Position numbers and translations under genes: made by a program. 64,000 bases of DNA from Sphingomonas sanguinis (GTDB lineage: Bacteria; Pseudomonadota; Alphaproteobacteria; Sphingomonadales; Sphingomonadaceae). Every line of letters starts with the position of its first letter. Positions within the stretch are counted from its first letter, which is position 1. Positions 20,187-29,702 of the stretch are shown here, one piece after another. The DNA lies in contig NZ_CP079203.1 in NCBI RefSeq assembly GCF_019297835.1, forward strand, positions 1,957,001 through 2,021,000, read 5' to 3'. Under the pieces are notes generated by a model. That model was not told the DNA's origin. It was given only the letters and a program-made list of their open reading frames with translations, and searched no databases.

Positions 20187-20277
20187 CCCCACCTCCGTTC
20201 AGCCTGAGCGAAGTCGAAGGCCAAGGGGAGACCGTCCCGCGTGCACTTCGACTTCGCTCATTGCGAACGGAGGTGGG
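20187..20277. repeat. Intergenic inverted repeat between convergent genes
   Basis: Outer arms 20188-20200 and 20265-20277 (CCCACCTCCGTTC and its complement) and inner arms 20206-20219 and 20246-20259 (GAGCGAAGTCGAAG and its complement) form a long two-part stem. It fills the whole gap between thrC and the ArsB-like gene and almost certainly works as a bidirectional terminator. Related sequence occurs at 1577-1724. Confidence 0.8.
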
Positions 20278-20280
20278 CCC

Positions 20281-21534
20281 TCACCCGATCAACAACCGAA
20301 TCCCCAACGCCGCCAGCAACGCGAGCGGCATCGCTACCGCGCCAACCTTCAGGAAGGCGAGGAAACTCACATCCTCCCCCTCGCGCCGGATCGCCTGGAG
20401 CCACAGGATCGTCGCCAGCGACCCCGTGACCGACAGGTTCGGCCCGAGGTCGACGCCGATCAACAATGCGTCGGTGACGATCTGCGGCGGATGCGCCTGC
20501 GCGATGGCACTGCTGGCAACGAGGCCAGCGGGCAGGTTGTTCATCACGTTGCTGACAAAGGCCAGCGTCGTCCCCGACACCGCCGCCGCCCGCGTCGGAT
20601 CGGCCAGCATGTCGCGAAGCCCCCGCGCCACCCAGGCGATCACGCCCGTCCGGTCCAGCGCCTCGACCAGTACGAACAGCCCCGCGACCAGCGGCAGCAC
20701 GCCCCAGCTGACCGACCTGGCGAGCGTCAGCGGCGAACGCCCCGCCAGCAGTGACACGATCACCGCCGTCGCGATCCCCGCCAGTGCGGTCGGCAGGCCC
20801 AGTTCGGCATCGAGCGCCGACACGACCAACAGGAGCAACGCCGTGAGCACGATGCCCGCAATGGCCAGCTTGCCTCCGGTCGACAGCGGGTCGCGGGTCA
20901 CATCACTCTCGCAGTCCCCCGCGATCCGCGCTCGCTGGGTGAAGCGCAGCACCGCGAAGGTGACGAGGATCGACGCCAGCGAGGGCAGCGCAAACGCCGC
21001 CATCCATGCGCCCAGCGGCGGCATGTGCCCGCCATAGAGGACCAGGTTCGCCGGGTTGGAGATAGGCAGCACGAAGCTGGCCGCATTGGCGATCAGCGCA
21101 CAGGCGAACAGCAAAGGCAGCGGATCGGCCTTGGCCTTTTTCGCCGCGACGAACACGGCGGGCGTCAGCACCACGGCGGTGGCGTCGTTGGACATGAAGG
21201 TCGTGACGACCACGCCCGTCGCATAGACCAGCGCAAACAGCTTCGCCCGCGACCGGCCCGCCATGTTGACGGCGGTGGCGGCGATCCAGTCGAACGCGCC
21301 ATGCTCGCGCGCGGTCTCGCTGAGCAGCATCATGCCGATCAGGAAAAGATAGACGTCGGTGCCCTTGGCCACCGCCTGCCCCGCTTCGTGCCAAGGCATC
21401 AGGCCCAGTACGATCAGCAACACCGCACCCGTCACCGCCCAGATCCATTCGGGCCAGCGCATCGGCCGCGCGATCACGCCCGCGGTCGACAGCCCCGCAA
21501 TCGCCCAGGTGGCTCCATAAGCCAGCGTCACCAT
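20281..21534 (-). CDS. ArsB/SLC13-like anion permease
   Basis: A 417-residue inner-membrane transporter with about eleven hydrophobic helices. It resembles the ArsB branch of the ion-transporter superfamily: FMSNDATAVVLTPAVF in the first half and NVMNNLPAGL in the second half are the paired re-entrant motifs. ArsB expels arsenite or antimonite, but no arsR or arsC is near, so a general anion role is equally possible. ATG 21534 overlaps the end of the metallophosphoesterase gene. It is the last gene of a three-gene operon. Confidence 0.85.
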   Translation of the reverse strand: MVTLAYGATWAIAGLSTAGVIARPMRWPEWIWAVTGAVLLIVLGLMPWHEAGQAVAKGTDVYLFLIGMMLLSETAREHGAFDWIAATAVNMAGRSRAKLFALVYATGVVVTTFMSNDATAVVLTPAVFVAAKKAKADPLPLLFACALIANAASFVLPISNPANLVLYGGHMPPLGAWMAAFALPSLASILVTFAVLRFTQRARIAGDCESDVTRDPLSTGGKLAIAGIVLTALLLLVVSALDAELGLPTALAGIATAVIVSLLAGRSPLTLARSVSWGVLPLVAGLFVLVEALDRTGVIAWVARGLRDMLADPTRAAAVSGTTLAFVSNVMNNLPAGLVASSAIAQAHPPQIVTDALLIGVDLGPNLSVTGSLATILWLQAIRREGEDVSFLAFLKVGAVAMPLALLAALGIRLLIG

Positions 21535-22634
21535 CCGCACCCATTCTTGTTAGGCCCGAGCCGGGCGCCATCGATCCCGGCGATAGGCCAGGCGCCAATC
21601 GCGTGGCAATCCTCGCCCGGTGCGACGGGCAGACGGCGCTTCGGGATGGAATGGGCGTCGCGGACTAGGCAGTCGACCCGGTCATAAGCCTCGCCGCAGC
21701 GGACCTCGATCGCGTTTAATCCCTCGACCAGCGTCACGGTCGCCCGCCACAGGCCGTCCTCGCCCCGCGTCATCGGCGTGTCGCTATCGCCGACCCGCGC
21801 GACCGGCGTCGCATCCGCACCGAACAGACGCGCGACGATCTCGACCGCGCCCGGCCGGGGCACCTGATACGGGTCGGTCGGGCGGGTGATGAGCCGGACA
21901 TCGCCCGGCGACACGATCTGGACATGCGGCCAAGCCGCATCCAGCCGCCGGAAGCGCCAGCTGACCACCCGGTCCTGAACACACACGATGGTGAAGCCCG
22001 GTGCGCCGCCATCCTCCTCGATCTGCGCGGTCGAGCGGGTCGCCCCATAGATCACGCGGCCGTCGTTGAGCAGCTCGTTGTAATGGGTATGGCCGGTATC
22101 GACGAAGGCGACCTCGCCGTCGATGACCTGGCGCGCGATCAGGTCGCCGTCCGCCGCCAGATCGCCGGGATAGGCGTGCATGAAGACCAAAGGCACTTCG
22201 CCCGACGCCTTCGCCCGTGCTAGCTCCTCGGCCAGCTTGTTGCGGTGGTGCATGGTCAGCCGGAAATCGGGACCACCGGCCCCTGCGGACACCACGTCCA
22301 GGAACAGGCAGTGATGCCCAGCGATCACTTCCATCTCGGGCCGGTTCGCCTCGGGGATCGCCGCTTCGTAGTAGGACAGGTCGCCCGGCTCGAAATCATG
22401 GTCGCCGGGGATGATCCGCCACGGTAGCGACAGCGGGGCGAGCGCCTCGATCATCCGGGCATATTGCTCGGGCGTGCCATGATTGGCGTTGTCGCCGGGT
22501 ACGAAGACGAAGTCCGCCTCGCCCATGTGGCGGTTCACCTGTGCAACGATGGTCTCCAGTCGGTCGAGCCCCTGCCAGTCGTCGGCTTCGTCCAGATGCA
22601 GATCACCGATATGGACCCAAGCGATGCCGCTCAT
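21528..22634 (-). CDS. Metallophosphoesterase
   Basis: A 368-residue calcineurin-like phosphoesterase. The metal ligands appear as HIGDLHLD (Asp and His), VPGDNANHG, the GDHD variant of GNHD, and DTGHTHYNEL. A C-terminal beta-rich extension of about 120 residues follows the catalytic core, as in cpdA/Icc-related enzymes with an Ig-like tail. Possible substrates include cyclic nucleotides and phospholipids or UDP-diacylglucosamine; none can be chosen. It overlaps the upstream MFS gene by 4 bp (ATGA), so translation is coupled. Confidence 0.88.
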   Translation of the reverse strand: MSGIAWVHIGDLHLDEADDWQGLDRLETIVAQVNRHMGEADFVFVPGDNANHGTPEQYARMIEALAPLSLPWRIIPGDHDFEPGDLSYYEAAIPEANRPEMEVIAGHHCLFLDVVSAGAGGPDFRLTMHHRNKLAEELARAKASGEVPLVFMHAYPGDLAADGDLIARQVIDGEVAFVDTGHTHYNELLNDGRVIYGATRSTAQIEEDGGAPGFTIVCVQDRVVSWRFRRLDAAWPHVQIVSPGDVRLITRPTDPYQVPRPGAVEIVARLFGADATPVARVGDSDTPMTRGEDGLWRATVTLVEGLNAIEVRCGEAYDRVDCLVRDAHSIPKRRLPVAPGEDCHAIGAWPIAGIDGARLGPNKNGCGW

Positions 22635-23917
22635 GCCTGTGCCTCCTCGGGCTTGGCTCCACCGGAGCAGGCGGGGCGCAGAGTCCCTGCAAAGCCGATC
22701 CACAACCCCAAGCTCGCCACCGCGAAACCGCCCAGAATGTAGAAGGCGATGTGATAACCCAGTTCCTGCGCGAGCCAGCCACCAATGGCGGGCGACAGCG
22801 AGGCGCCGACGCCCTGGATGGTCATCACCGCGCCCTGCCCGACATTGACCCGGCCGGTACCACTGAGCAGGCAGGCGACGAGGCCGGGTACCGCGACGCT
22901 CTGAAGCCCCGCGCCGATGCCGTCGAGCGCCTGGACCGGCCACACGCCCCAATGCTCGATGAAGCTGCCCGCCAGGAAGCCGCGCAAGGGGAGTGCCGCG
23001 AAGGAGATCAGCAGGACCAGCCAGTAACCACGCCCGGCGGCGACCTTCATCGCGACTAGGCTGGCGATGATCATCACCGCCTGCGCGACCATGACGGTGG
23101 TCGCGGTGAACATCGCCGCATCGCCTTTCCCTGCGCCGACCACCGCCATGCCATAGAGCGGCAGCATCGCGCCGTTGCCCAGATGGAAGCACGCCAGCGC
23201 ACCTGCCAGGATCAGCATCGGCTTGTTGGACAGCAGTGCCTTGAAACCCTCGGCCTGGCCGCCGTCCTGATCGTCGCCGTCTTCATCCTCCAGCCCGCGT
23301 GCGACGCGGTGGTCGATCGCGCGTTCGGGGATCGACAGGACCGAGATGATCGCCAGCACGCCGAACGCCGCTGCCAGGAAGAAGATGGCGGGCATGCCGA
23401 ACTTCCAGCCGAGAAAGCCGGAAAGCCCCGCGCCCACCATGTTGCCTGCATGGTTCCACGCTTGGTTGCGGCCATTCTGCGCGTTGAAGCCCTTTTGCCG
23501 GACGACGCCCAGCGTCATGCCGGTGACGGCGGGGCCGATCGCCGCACCCGCGATCGCGGTCGCCACCTGGCTGACCCCGACGACGATCCCCGATTGCGAC
23601 CAGAGGATCAGGAAGGACGCCAGCACCGTGCAGATGCCGGTGATGACGACCACCCAGCGCTTCTTGTCGGTATGGTCGATGAACGCGCCCGCCGGCACGG
23701 TCATCGCCATGCCCGCCACGCCGCCCAGCGTCATGACGGTGCCGATCGGTCCCGTCTGCCACCCGCGCTGTTGCAGGAAGACGCCCAGGAACGGGCCGAT
23801 GCCCGCCTGCATATCGGCCATGAAGAAGTTGAGCGCTTGCAGCCAACGTGTCGCGCGGCGACGGTCGCCATCGGATGACTGGGAATTCGGGGTATCGGGC
23901 AATGCCGCTGTGGCCAT
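22631..23917 (-). CDS. MFS transporter
   Basis: A 428-residue, twelve-helix major facilitator. The A-loop DHTDKKRW after helix 2 and the NHAGNMVGAGLSGFLGWKFG stretch in helices 4-5 fit drug/metabolite exporters, and a charged central loop (EDEDGDDQDGG) separates the halves. It is the first gene of an operon with the metallophosphoesterase and the ArsB-like permease. This gene trio, a major facilitator with a phosphoesterase and an anion permease, suggests handling of a phosphorylated or anionic compound. The AT-rich leader at 23950-24000 probably holds the promoter. Confidence 0.9.
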   Translation of the reverse strand: MATAALPDTPNSQSSDGDRRRATRWLQALNFFMADMQAGIGPFLGVFLQQRGWQTGPIGTVMTLGGVAGMAMTVPAGAFIDHTDKKRWVVVITGICTVLASFLILWSQSGIVVGVSQVATAIAGAAIGPAVTGMTLGVVRQKGFNAQNGRNQAWNHAGNMVGAGLSGFLGWKFGMPAIFFLAAAFGVLAIISVLSIPERAIDHRVARGLEDEDGDDQDGGQAEGFKALLSNKPMLILAGALACFHLGNGAMLPLYGMAVVGAGKGDAAMFTATTVMVAQAVMIIASLVAMKVAAGRGYWLVLLISFAALPLRGFLAGSFIEHWGVWPVQALDGIGAGLQSVAVPGLVACLLSGTGRVNVGQGAVMTIQGVGASLSPAIGGWLAQELGYHIAFYILGGFAVASLGLWIGFAGTLRPACSGGAKPEEAQA

Positions 23918-24185
23918 GACGGGTCTCCGCGAGATGCGGGGGCCAAACCCGGCAATGATTTGAAATATCCGTCTATTTTATGATTTATGTTTGAGGCGCC
24001 GCCGATCGGCAAGTCATCTCTTTGCAATACAAGGACAAACCCGTCCTCGACCCGAAAGGACGGCCCCGCAAACATGACGTTAACTTCATGAAACGCCAGC
24101 GGAACTTTTCGACGGCAGGGAAAAATAGGACTCGCCTGACGTGGCGGGGACGAGTCATTCTGTCGGCGACAACGGAGGGATAGTG

Positions 24186-24536
24186 ATGAACCACCACTGC
24201 GTCGCCATCGTCCCCGCCGACGATCTGGACGCCAGCACCGCCTTCTACTCGCTGCTCGGCTTCGAGGTCGCGGCCGATTTCGGAAGCTATCGCATATTGG
24301 AGGATGGACGCGGCTGGCATCTCCATCTCAACCACATGCCCGGCTGGCCGAAGAGCGCGGAGGACAATCCGTTCGGCCTGTACCTCTATGTCGAGGATGT
24401 CGATACGGTCGCCGACCGGGTGCGCGACCGCATCATCGAGCGCGGTGCGCCGCATGCCAAGCCCTGGGGCACCTATGAATTCGCGGTCAGCGACCCGACG
24501 GGCGTGCTGGTGCGGATCGGGCGGATCATCGTATGA
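24186..24536 (+). CDS. Glyoxalase/VOC superfamily protein
   Basis: A 116-residue single-domain vicinal-oxygen-chelate protein with two beta-alpha-beta3 modules: residues 1-50 and a second module from about 65 ending in TYEFAVSDPTGVLVRIGR. Members bind a divalent metal and act as glyoxalases, dioxygenases or antibiotic-binding proteins. The short form resembles bleomycin-resistance/ectoine-type VOC proteins, with no clear substrate. ATG 24186 has a strong GGAGGG 6 bp upstream. Confidence 0.85.
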   Translation: MNHHCVAIVPADDLDASTAFYSLLGFEVAADFGSYRILEDGRGWHLHLNHMPGWPKSAEDNPFGLYLYVEDVDTVADRVRDRIIERGAPHAKPWGTYEFAVSDPTGVLVRIGRIIV

Positions 24537-24618
24537 CGCGGTTGCCCTGTCGGCCGCAGGACGCCAGATAGCCCGTCTATCCGAGCGCGCCCGCTTCGCA
24601 CCCCTGCGCTCCGCAACG

Positions 24619-25185
24619 ATGATGGACGATGTCGTGACCACCAAAATCTACCTGTCCGCCGACCGCCTGCTGGAGGATTCCTTCCGTCTCGCCAATCTGG
24701 TCTTCGACTCCGGCTTTCGCCCGACCCATATCGTCGGCATCTGGCGCGGCGGCGCGCCGGTCGGCATCGCGGTGCAGGAACTGCTCGAGTATCGCGGGAT
24801 ACAGAGCGACCATATCGCAATCCGCACCGCCTCCTATACCGGCATCGACCAGCAGGAGCCGCAGGTCCGCATCTATGGCCTGGGCCATCTGGTCGACGTG
24901 CTCAACCCCGAGGATCGCCTGCTGTTGATCGACGATGTGTTCGATTCCGGGCGTTCGATCCGCGCCCTGCTGAAGGAACTCAAGCAGCGCTGCCGGAACA
25001 ACATCCCGGACGAGGTGAAGGTCGCGACCGTCTATTACAAGCCGTCGCGCAACGTGACCGACCTCACGCCCGACTTCTTCGTCCATGAGACAAACGACTG
25101 GCTGATCTTCCCGCACGAGATCAACGGCCTGACCGAAGAGGAAATCCGCGCGCACAAGCACGGGGCCGCGATCATCCTGCGCTGA
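24619..25185 (+). CDS. Phosphoribosyltransferase (hypoxanthine/xanthine type)
   Basis: A 188-residue type I phosphoribosyltransferase. The PRPP-binding motif is LLLIDDVFDSGRSIRALL, with the adjacent acidic pair, and the pyrophosphate loop is IWRGGAPVGI. This matches the purine PRTases that convert hypoxanthine, guanine or xanthine to nucleotides. It starts at ATG 24619 (a second ATG follows directly). It sits 82 bp after the VOC gene with no conserved link between the two. Confidence 0.9.
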   Translation: MMDDVVTTKIYLSADRLLEDSFRLANLVFDSGFRPTHIVGIWRGGAPVGIAVQELLEYRGIQSDHIAIRTASYTGIDQQEPQVRIYGLGHLVDVLNPEDRLLLIDDVFDSGRSIRALLKELKQRCRNNIPDEVKVATVYYKPSRNVTDLTPDFFVHETNDWLIFPHEINGLTEEEIRAHKHGAAIILR

Positions 25186-25216
25186 CGGCGAGGCTGTATC
25201 CCGCCCCTCCGAAACC

Positions 25217-25396
25217 TCAGTGCAGCTTGGCGATCGACAGCCCGTCTTCCTTGGCGCGCGCCTTGACCGACTCCTCGCTGCGGGTCAGCGCCTTGGCGAT
25301 GGCCTTCAGCGCCATGCCCTTCTTGGCGAGCGTGTGCAGCTTTTGGATTTCGTCCTGACGCCAGGGCTGGCGGTGTCTTTCGAAGCGTTCGGCCAT
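25217..25396 (-). CDS. Small conserved-looking helical protein
   Basis: A 59-residue basic protein. After a short N-terminus ending in RQPWRQDE, the sequence predicts three helices, with a segment (LHTLAKKGMALKAIAKALTR) that looks like a Myb/SANT or helix-turn-helix unit: hydrophobic positions are regularly spaced, then SEESVKARAKEDGL. Such short proteins are widespread in sphingomonads and are usually annotated as hypothetical. It could bind DNA. It is convergent with the phosphoribosyltransferase gene. Confidence 0.7.
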   Translation of the reverse strand: MAERFERHRQPWRQDEIQKLHTLAKKGMALKAIAKALTRSEESVKARAKEDGLSIAKLH

Positions 25397-25553
25397 GGCC
25401 CCTTATAGCGGGATCGCAGCGCCCTGACCATGGCGGCGGCCCTGCATGATGGCTGGCTTACAAATGCGTCATGAACCCCGACCCGCCTTGCCTTCGCATC
25501 GCGGCGCAGCAAAATAGCCGGATCGGGAGACGTTATAACATTTGGGGTCGTCA

Positions 25554-27689
25554 ATGCGTTTTTCTGCTCTCCTCTGCTGTGTCGCGTCGTCCGCGATCGC
25601 TTTTCCCGCGCTGGCCCAGACGCGCGGCGTGCCGACGCCCGACGCGGATTCGACTCAGGCGGCGGACCAGACCAGCGACATCGTCGTGACCGCCAAGCGA
25701 TTGGACACCGCACGCGCGCATATCCAGCCGAGCCTGGGCGCCTCCAATTATGAAATCACCAGCGACACGATCAAGGCGCTGCCCGGTGGCGAAAACCAGC
25801 AGTTCAACCAGATCCTGCTCCAGGCGCCCGGCGTCGTGCAGGACGGTTTCGGCCAGTTCCACGTCCGCGACGACCATAACGGCCTGCAATATCGCATCAA
25901 CGGCACCATCCTGCCCGAAGGTCTGGCGGTGTTCGGCCAGACCCTATCCCCGCGGCTGGTCGACAAGGTCAACATCCTGACCGGCGCGCTGCCCGCGCAA
26001 TATGGCCTGCGCACGGCGGGCGTCATCGACATCACGACAAAGAGCGGGCTGTTCGACAATGGTGGCACCGCGTCCATCTATGGCGGCAGCCACAACACCA
26101 TCCAGCCCAGCCTGACCTATGGCGGCTCGTCGGGAAGCACCAATTACTTCGTGTCGGGCGATTACCGGCACAGCGGGCTCGGCATCGAGAGCGTCGATGG
26201 CCGTTCCAACCCGGTGCATGACGATACCGACCAGTATCAGGGCTTCGCCTATGTCGACCATATCCTGGACGACCAGAACCGGGTGTCCTTTGTCGGCGGC
26301 TATTCCAATCAGTGGTTCCAGATTCCCAACCCCGTCGGGCAGCAGCCCAGCGCCGGGTGGAGCGTCGGCGGCCAGACCGCTTTCCCCAGCGAGAAGCTGA
26401 ACGAGACGCAGCTGGAAAAGACCGGCTTCGGCCAGGTCGCCTTCCTCCACGATGCCGAGCCGCTGACGGTGCAGGCGTCGCTCTTCGCGCGCTATTCGTC
26501 GCTGCGCTATCGCCCCGACATATTGGGCGAGCTGCTCTATAACGGGCAGGCGCAACAGGCGTATAAGCAGGACTTCGCGATCGGTGGACAGGTCGATGCG
26601 GTCTATCATGTCGGCGATGCGCACACGCTGCGCGGCGGTTTGCTGGTGACGCGCGACCGATCGACCAGTGCAACCACGACCAATGTCTTCCCCGTCGACA
26701 CCAGCGGCGCCCAGGCGGGCGAACCGATCGCGATCGTCGACAATAGCGGCAAGACCGCGACCAGCTTCAGCGCGTATCTTCAGGACGAGTGGAAGCTGCT
26801 GCCCCGGCTGACGCTCAACTATGGCGCGCGCTACGACCTGTATAATGGCTATCGGCGCGAGGGGCAGTTGTCGCCGCGCGTCAATCTGGTCTGGCAGCCG
26901 GGTGATATCTACACGCTGCACGCGGGCTATTCCCGCTATTTCGTGCCGCCGCCCTTCGAGCTGGTCGGCAACACCAGCATCGCCAAGTTCGTCGGCACCA
27001 GCGCCTATCCGGCCGTCACCGCCAACGACGTACCCTATGCCGAGCGGCAGGATTATTTCGATGTCGGCTTCCAGGCCAAGCTCAGCCGCTACTTCACCTA
27101 TGGCATCGACGCCTATTATCGCATCTCGAAGAACCTGATCGACGAGGGGCAGTTCGGCGCGCCGATCATCCTGACCCCGTTCAACTACAAACAGGGGCGC
27201 ATCGGCGGGATCGAGGCGAATATGAGCTATGCGCGCGGCGGCCTGCTCGCCTATGCCAATTTCGCCGCCGCCAAGGCCAAGGGGCGCAACATCGTGTCCA
27301 GCCAGTTCAGCTTCGGCCAGGACGATTTGGACTATATTGCGCGGCATTACATCTATCTGGATCACGACCAGACGTTCACCGGATCGGCGGGCCTGTCCTA
27401 TGCCTTTGCGCAGGGGACCAAGCTGGGCGGCAGCATGATCTATGGTTCGGGGCTTCGCCGCGACGACGATGTGAACAGCATTCCGAACGGCGCCAAGCTG
27501 TCGCCCTATGCGCAATTCAACCTGACCGCGAGCCAGCATCTGGCCGGGCCGAACCTCGACATCCGGTTCGACGTCATCAACGTGCTCGACCACAAATATG
27601 AAATCCGCGACGGGACCGGCGTGGGTGTGGGCGCGCCGCAATATGGCCCGCGTCGCGGGTTCTTCGTCGGGGTGTCCAAGGCGTTCTAA
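25554..27689 (+). CDS. TonB-dependent receptor
   Basis: A 711-residue outer-membrane receptor. A signal peptide (about 1-25, cleaved after ALA) is followed by a TonB box-like segment (DIVVTAKRL). The plug domain (about 50-165) contains the GVIDITTKSG strand. A 22-strand barrel, rich in aromatic residues, ends in AF, the usual C-terminal signature. The plug departs from the common siderophore consensus. The substrate is unknown; sphingomonads carry many receptors for plant polysaccharides and other compounds. It is a single gene, flanked by repeat elements. ATG 25554 is chosen because it opens the signal peptide directly. Confidence 0.92.
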   Translation: MRFSALLCCVASSAIAFPALAQTRGVPTPDADSTQAADQTSDIVVTAKRLDTARAHIQPSLGASNYEITSDTIKALPGGENQQFNQILLQAPGVVQDGFGQFHVRDDHNGLQYRINGTILPEGLAVFGQTLSPRLVDKVNILTGALPAQYGLRTAGVIDITTKSGLFDNGGTASIYGGSHNTIQPSLTYGGSSGSTNYFVSGDYRHSGLGIESVDGRSNPVHDDTDQYQGFAYVDHILDDQNRVSFVGGYSNQWFQIPNPVGQQPSAGWSVGGQTAFPSEKLNETQLEKTGFGQVAFLHDAEPLTVQASLFARYSSLRYRPDILGELLYNGQAQQAYKQDFAIGGQVDAVYHVGDAHTLRGGLLVTRDRSTSATTTNVFPVDTSGAQAGEPIAIVDNSGKTATSFSAYLQDEWKLLPRLTLNYGARYDLYNGYRREGQLSPRVNLVWQPGDIYTLHAGYSRYFVPPPFELVGNTSIAKFVGTSAYPAVTANDVPYAERQDYFDVGFQAKLSRYFTYGIDAYYRISKNLIDEGQFGAPIILTPFNYKQGRIGGIEANMSYARGGLLAYANFAAAKAKGRNIVSSQFSFGQDDLDYIARHYIYLDHDQTFTGSAGLSYAFAQGTKLGGSMIYGSGLRRDDDVNSIPNGAKLSPYAQFNLTASQHLAGPNLDIRFDVINVLDHKYEIRDGTGVGVGAPQYGPRRGFFVGVSKAF

Positions 27690-27694
27690 AACTC

Positions 27695-27815
27695 CTCCCC
27701 GGCACGGGGAGGGGGACCAGCGAAGCTGGTGGAGGGGGCGGGCCGCAAGGAATGGCCCTTGTGGCGCCCCCCCCTCCGTCAGCGCATAGGCGCTGCCACC
27801 TCCCCTTGCAGGGGA
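27695..27815. repeat. GC-rich intergenic inverted repeats
   Basis: The gap between the convergent receptor and retropepsin genes contains nested inverted repeats: CTCCCCGGCACGGGGAGGG near 27692-27714, CCAGCGAAGCTGG near 27717-27730, and CCCCTTGCAGGGG near 27803-27815. No gene lies here. The structure probably terminates both genes. Confidence 0.65.
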
Positions 27816-27824
27816 GGAATGAAC

Positions 27825-29588
27825 TTAGCCGATCCCGTATTTCCGCATCCGCTCCGGCATGCGCTTGTCCAGCGCCGTCGCCAGCGTCCGGTCGCGCGCG
27901 GCCTCGGTGGTCATGCCCAGATGCGTCTCGGCGAGCGAGCGGCCGTACAGCGCCCAGGCACGCTTCGGATCGATCGCCAGCGCGGCGTTGAAATCGGCGA
28001 GCGCGGCCCGGTCATCCTTCTGGCGGAGATGGATGAAGGCCCGGCTGTCGAGGAAGCTCGGATCGCTGGGGATCGCATGGACGGCGGCGTTGCAGTCTCC
28101 CAGCGCCTTGTCGATATCCTTGTTGGCCAGCATCCGCGACCAGCACCGGCCGTTCTGCGCGGTGCTGCGACGCGAATCGTCACGGTGCGCGGCCATCCAC
28201 AGATCATATTGCGCGATCGCCGCGTCGAAAGCGTCCGCTCCCGAATAGAGCCGCGCCATTTGCAGCCGCGCCGCATCCTCGCGCGGCAACTGCCCGTTCA
28301 GCAGGTCGAGATCGGTGATCGTCCCCGCCGGGTTGCCCGCGCGCAGCCGCAATTCGGCGCGGATCAGGCGCGCCTGCGTATCGGCCGGGTTCAGCGTCAG
28401 CGTGGTGTTGAGATCGTCGATCGCCAGTACCGGCCGATGCTGATCCAGATAGGCAAGCGCGCGCTGACGGGGAAAGCGCGGGTCCTTGGGCGCCATCGCG
28501 ATCGCCTGCGTAAAGGCGTCGATCGCATGGGGCAGGTCGTGCTGCGTGACCAGCATCGCGCCGCGACGGCTAAAGCCCTCGGCATCGGTGGGGGGCGCGG
28601 TCTCGCTGGCATTTTGCGCGACGACCGCCGCCGCGGCTGGATCGGCATGCGCCACCGCGTCGAACAGCCGCCCGCCGGTATAGGTGAAATAGATGCGATG
28701 CTGGAGGTTGGAGACATAGAGCCGGTGCGACACGAAAAAGTCCGCGCCCAGCAGCATGTCGGTCTCCAGCGGCCCCAGATCGGCGATGTGGAGCCGCACA
28801 TTGTGCAGTTCCTCATTACCGATCTTCAGCAGCTTGAACCGAGCGATCCAGCCCTGGACGACGTGGCGGCCGAGGCCGCGCTCCCATCCCGCCACCTCGA
28901 CACCGGGATCGCCGGGATGGACGCCCGCACGGGCCGCGGCGCGCAACGTCAGGACGGTCTGCGCGGCACCGGTGTCGAAGGTCGCGTTCAGCTTCGCACC
29001 GTCCAGCTCGACCGTGCCGACGGTGTGGCTATGCGCCAGTTCCTTGGTTTCGATCGGAATCTCGAAATAGGGCTTACCGCCGGTCCAATAGGCCATGGAG
29101 GCGTGCGCGCAGCCGCTCGGGCGAAACAGCCGGACCATGCCGCCGGGCAGGTCGTATTCGACATCGCTCAGACCCAGGACATTCTGGCCGAGCAGGCCGG
29201 TCTGGCCGACATCGCTGCCGCTGACGATGAACTGGATATTGGGAATGTCGGTCCCGGCCAGCGTGAAGTGCTTGACCGTGGCGACGGTGGCATCAGAACT
29301 GCCGCCGATCCCGTTCACCCGGAAGCCGAAGGGCAAGGGCTGTTGCGGCAGCCCCAGCTCGCGCGCGACGGGCGGCGAGATGTTACTGAAAAAGGCGCCG
29401 CTATCGAGGATGAAGGGGGCGGATTTGCCGTTGATCTGCGTCTCGACCACCGGGCGCAGGCCCTGCATCGTGACCGGGATCGCCGCCATCTGGCCGACCT
29501 TGCAGCCCTCCGCCATCGCCGGACTCGATGCCACCCCGGCCAGCAGCGCCGCGATCGCGATCCGCCCGGTCCCCACCCCCATCACCAT
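27825..29588 (-). CDS. Periplasmic retropepsin-like aspartic protease with TPR domain
   Basis: A 587-residue exported protein. An N-terminal signal peptide (about 1-25, ending in AMA) is followed by two retropepsin-like half domains. The first has DSGA (FILDSGAFFS) and the second DTGA (TFDTGAAQTV), each with the hydrophobic-hydrophobic-Gly strand that usually follows. The two could form one pseudo-dimeric active site. From about residue 330 the protein has TPR repeats. Retropepsins in bacteria include the SpoIIGA and gag-asp groups; the fusion suggests a protein-processing role in the envelope. The start at 29588 is chosen because it gives the shorter signal peptide. Confidence 0.82.
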   Translation of the reverse strand: MVMGVGTGRIAIAALLAGVASSPAMAEGCKVGQMAAIPVTMQGLRPVVETQINGKSAPFILDSGAFFSNISPPVARELGLPQQPLPFGFRVNGIGGSSDATVATVKHFTLAGTDIPNIQFIVSGSDVGQTGLLGQNVLGLSDVEYDLPGGMVRLFRPSGCAHASMAYWTGGKPYFEIPIETKELAHSHTVGTVELDGAKLNATFDTGAAQTVLTLRAAARAGVHPGDPGVEVAGWERGLGRHVVQGWIARFKLLKIGNEELHNVRLHIADLGPLETDMLLGADFFVSHRLYVSNLQHRIYFTYTGGRLFDAVAHADPAAAAVVAQNASETAPPTDAEGFSRRGAMLVTQHDLPHAIDAFTQAIAMAPKDPRFPRQRALAYLDQHRPVLAIDDLNTTLTLNPADTQARLIRAELRLRAGNPAGTITDLDLLNGQLPREDAARLQMARLYSGADAFDAAIAQYDLWMAAHRDDSRRSTAQNGRCWSRMLANKDIDKALGDCNAAVHAIPSDPSFLDSRAFIHLRQKDDRAALADFNAALAIDPKRAWALYGRSLAETHLGMTTEAARDRTLATALDKRMPERMRKYGIG

Positions 29589-29702
29589 GCCACCATCCCC
29601 ATGCCAGCTATAGGGGCCAAGCATATCAGCGGGTCAGGCGGGCCAAGATGACGCGCGGCTGACATTGTCGAAATGCGGGACCGTTTCCCGCCAGCTATTC
29701 TG

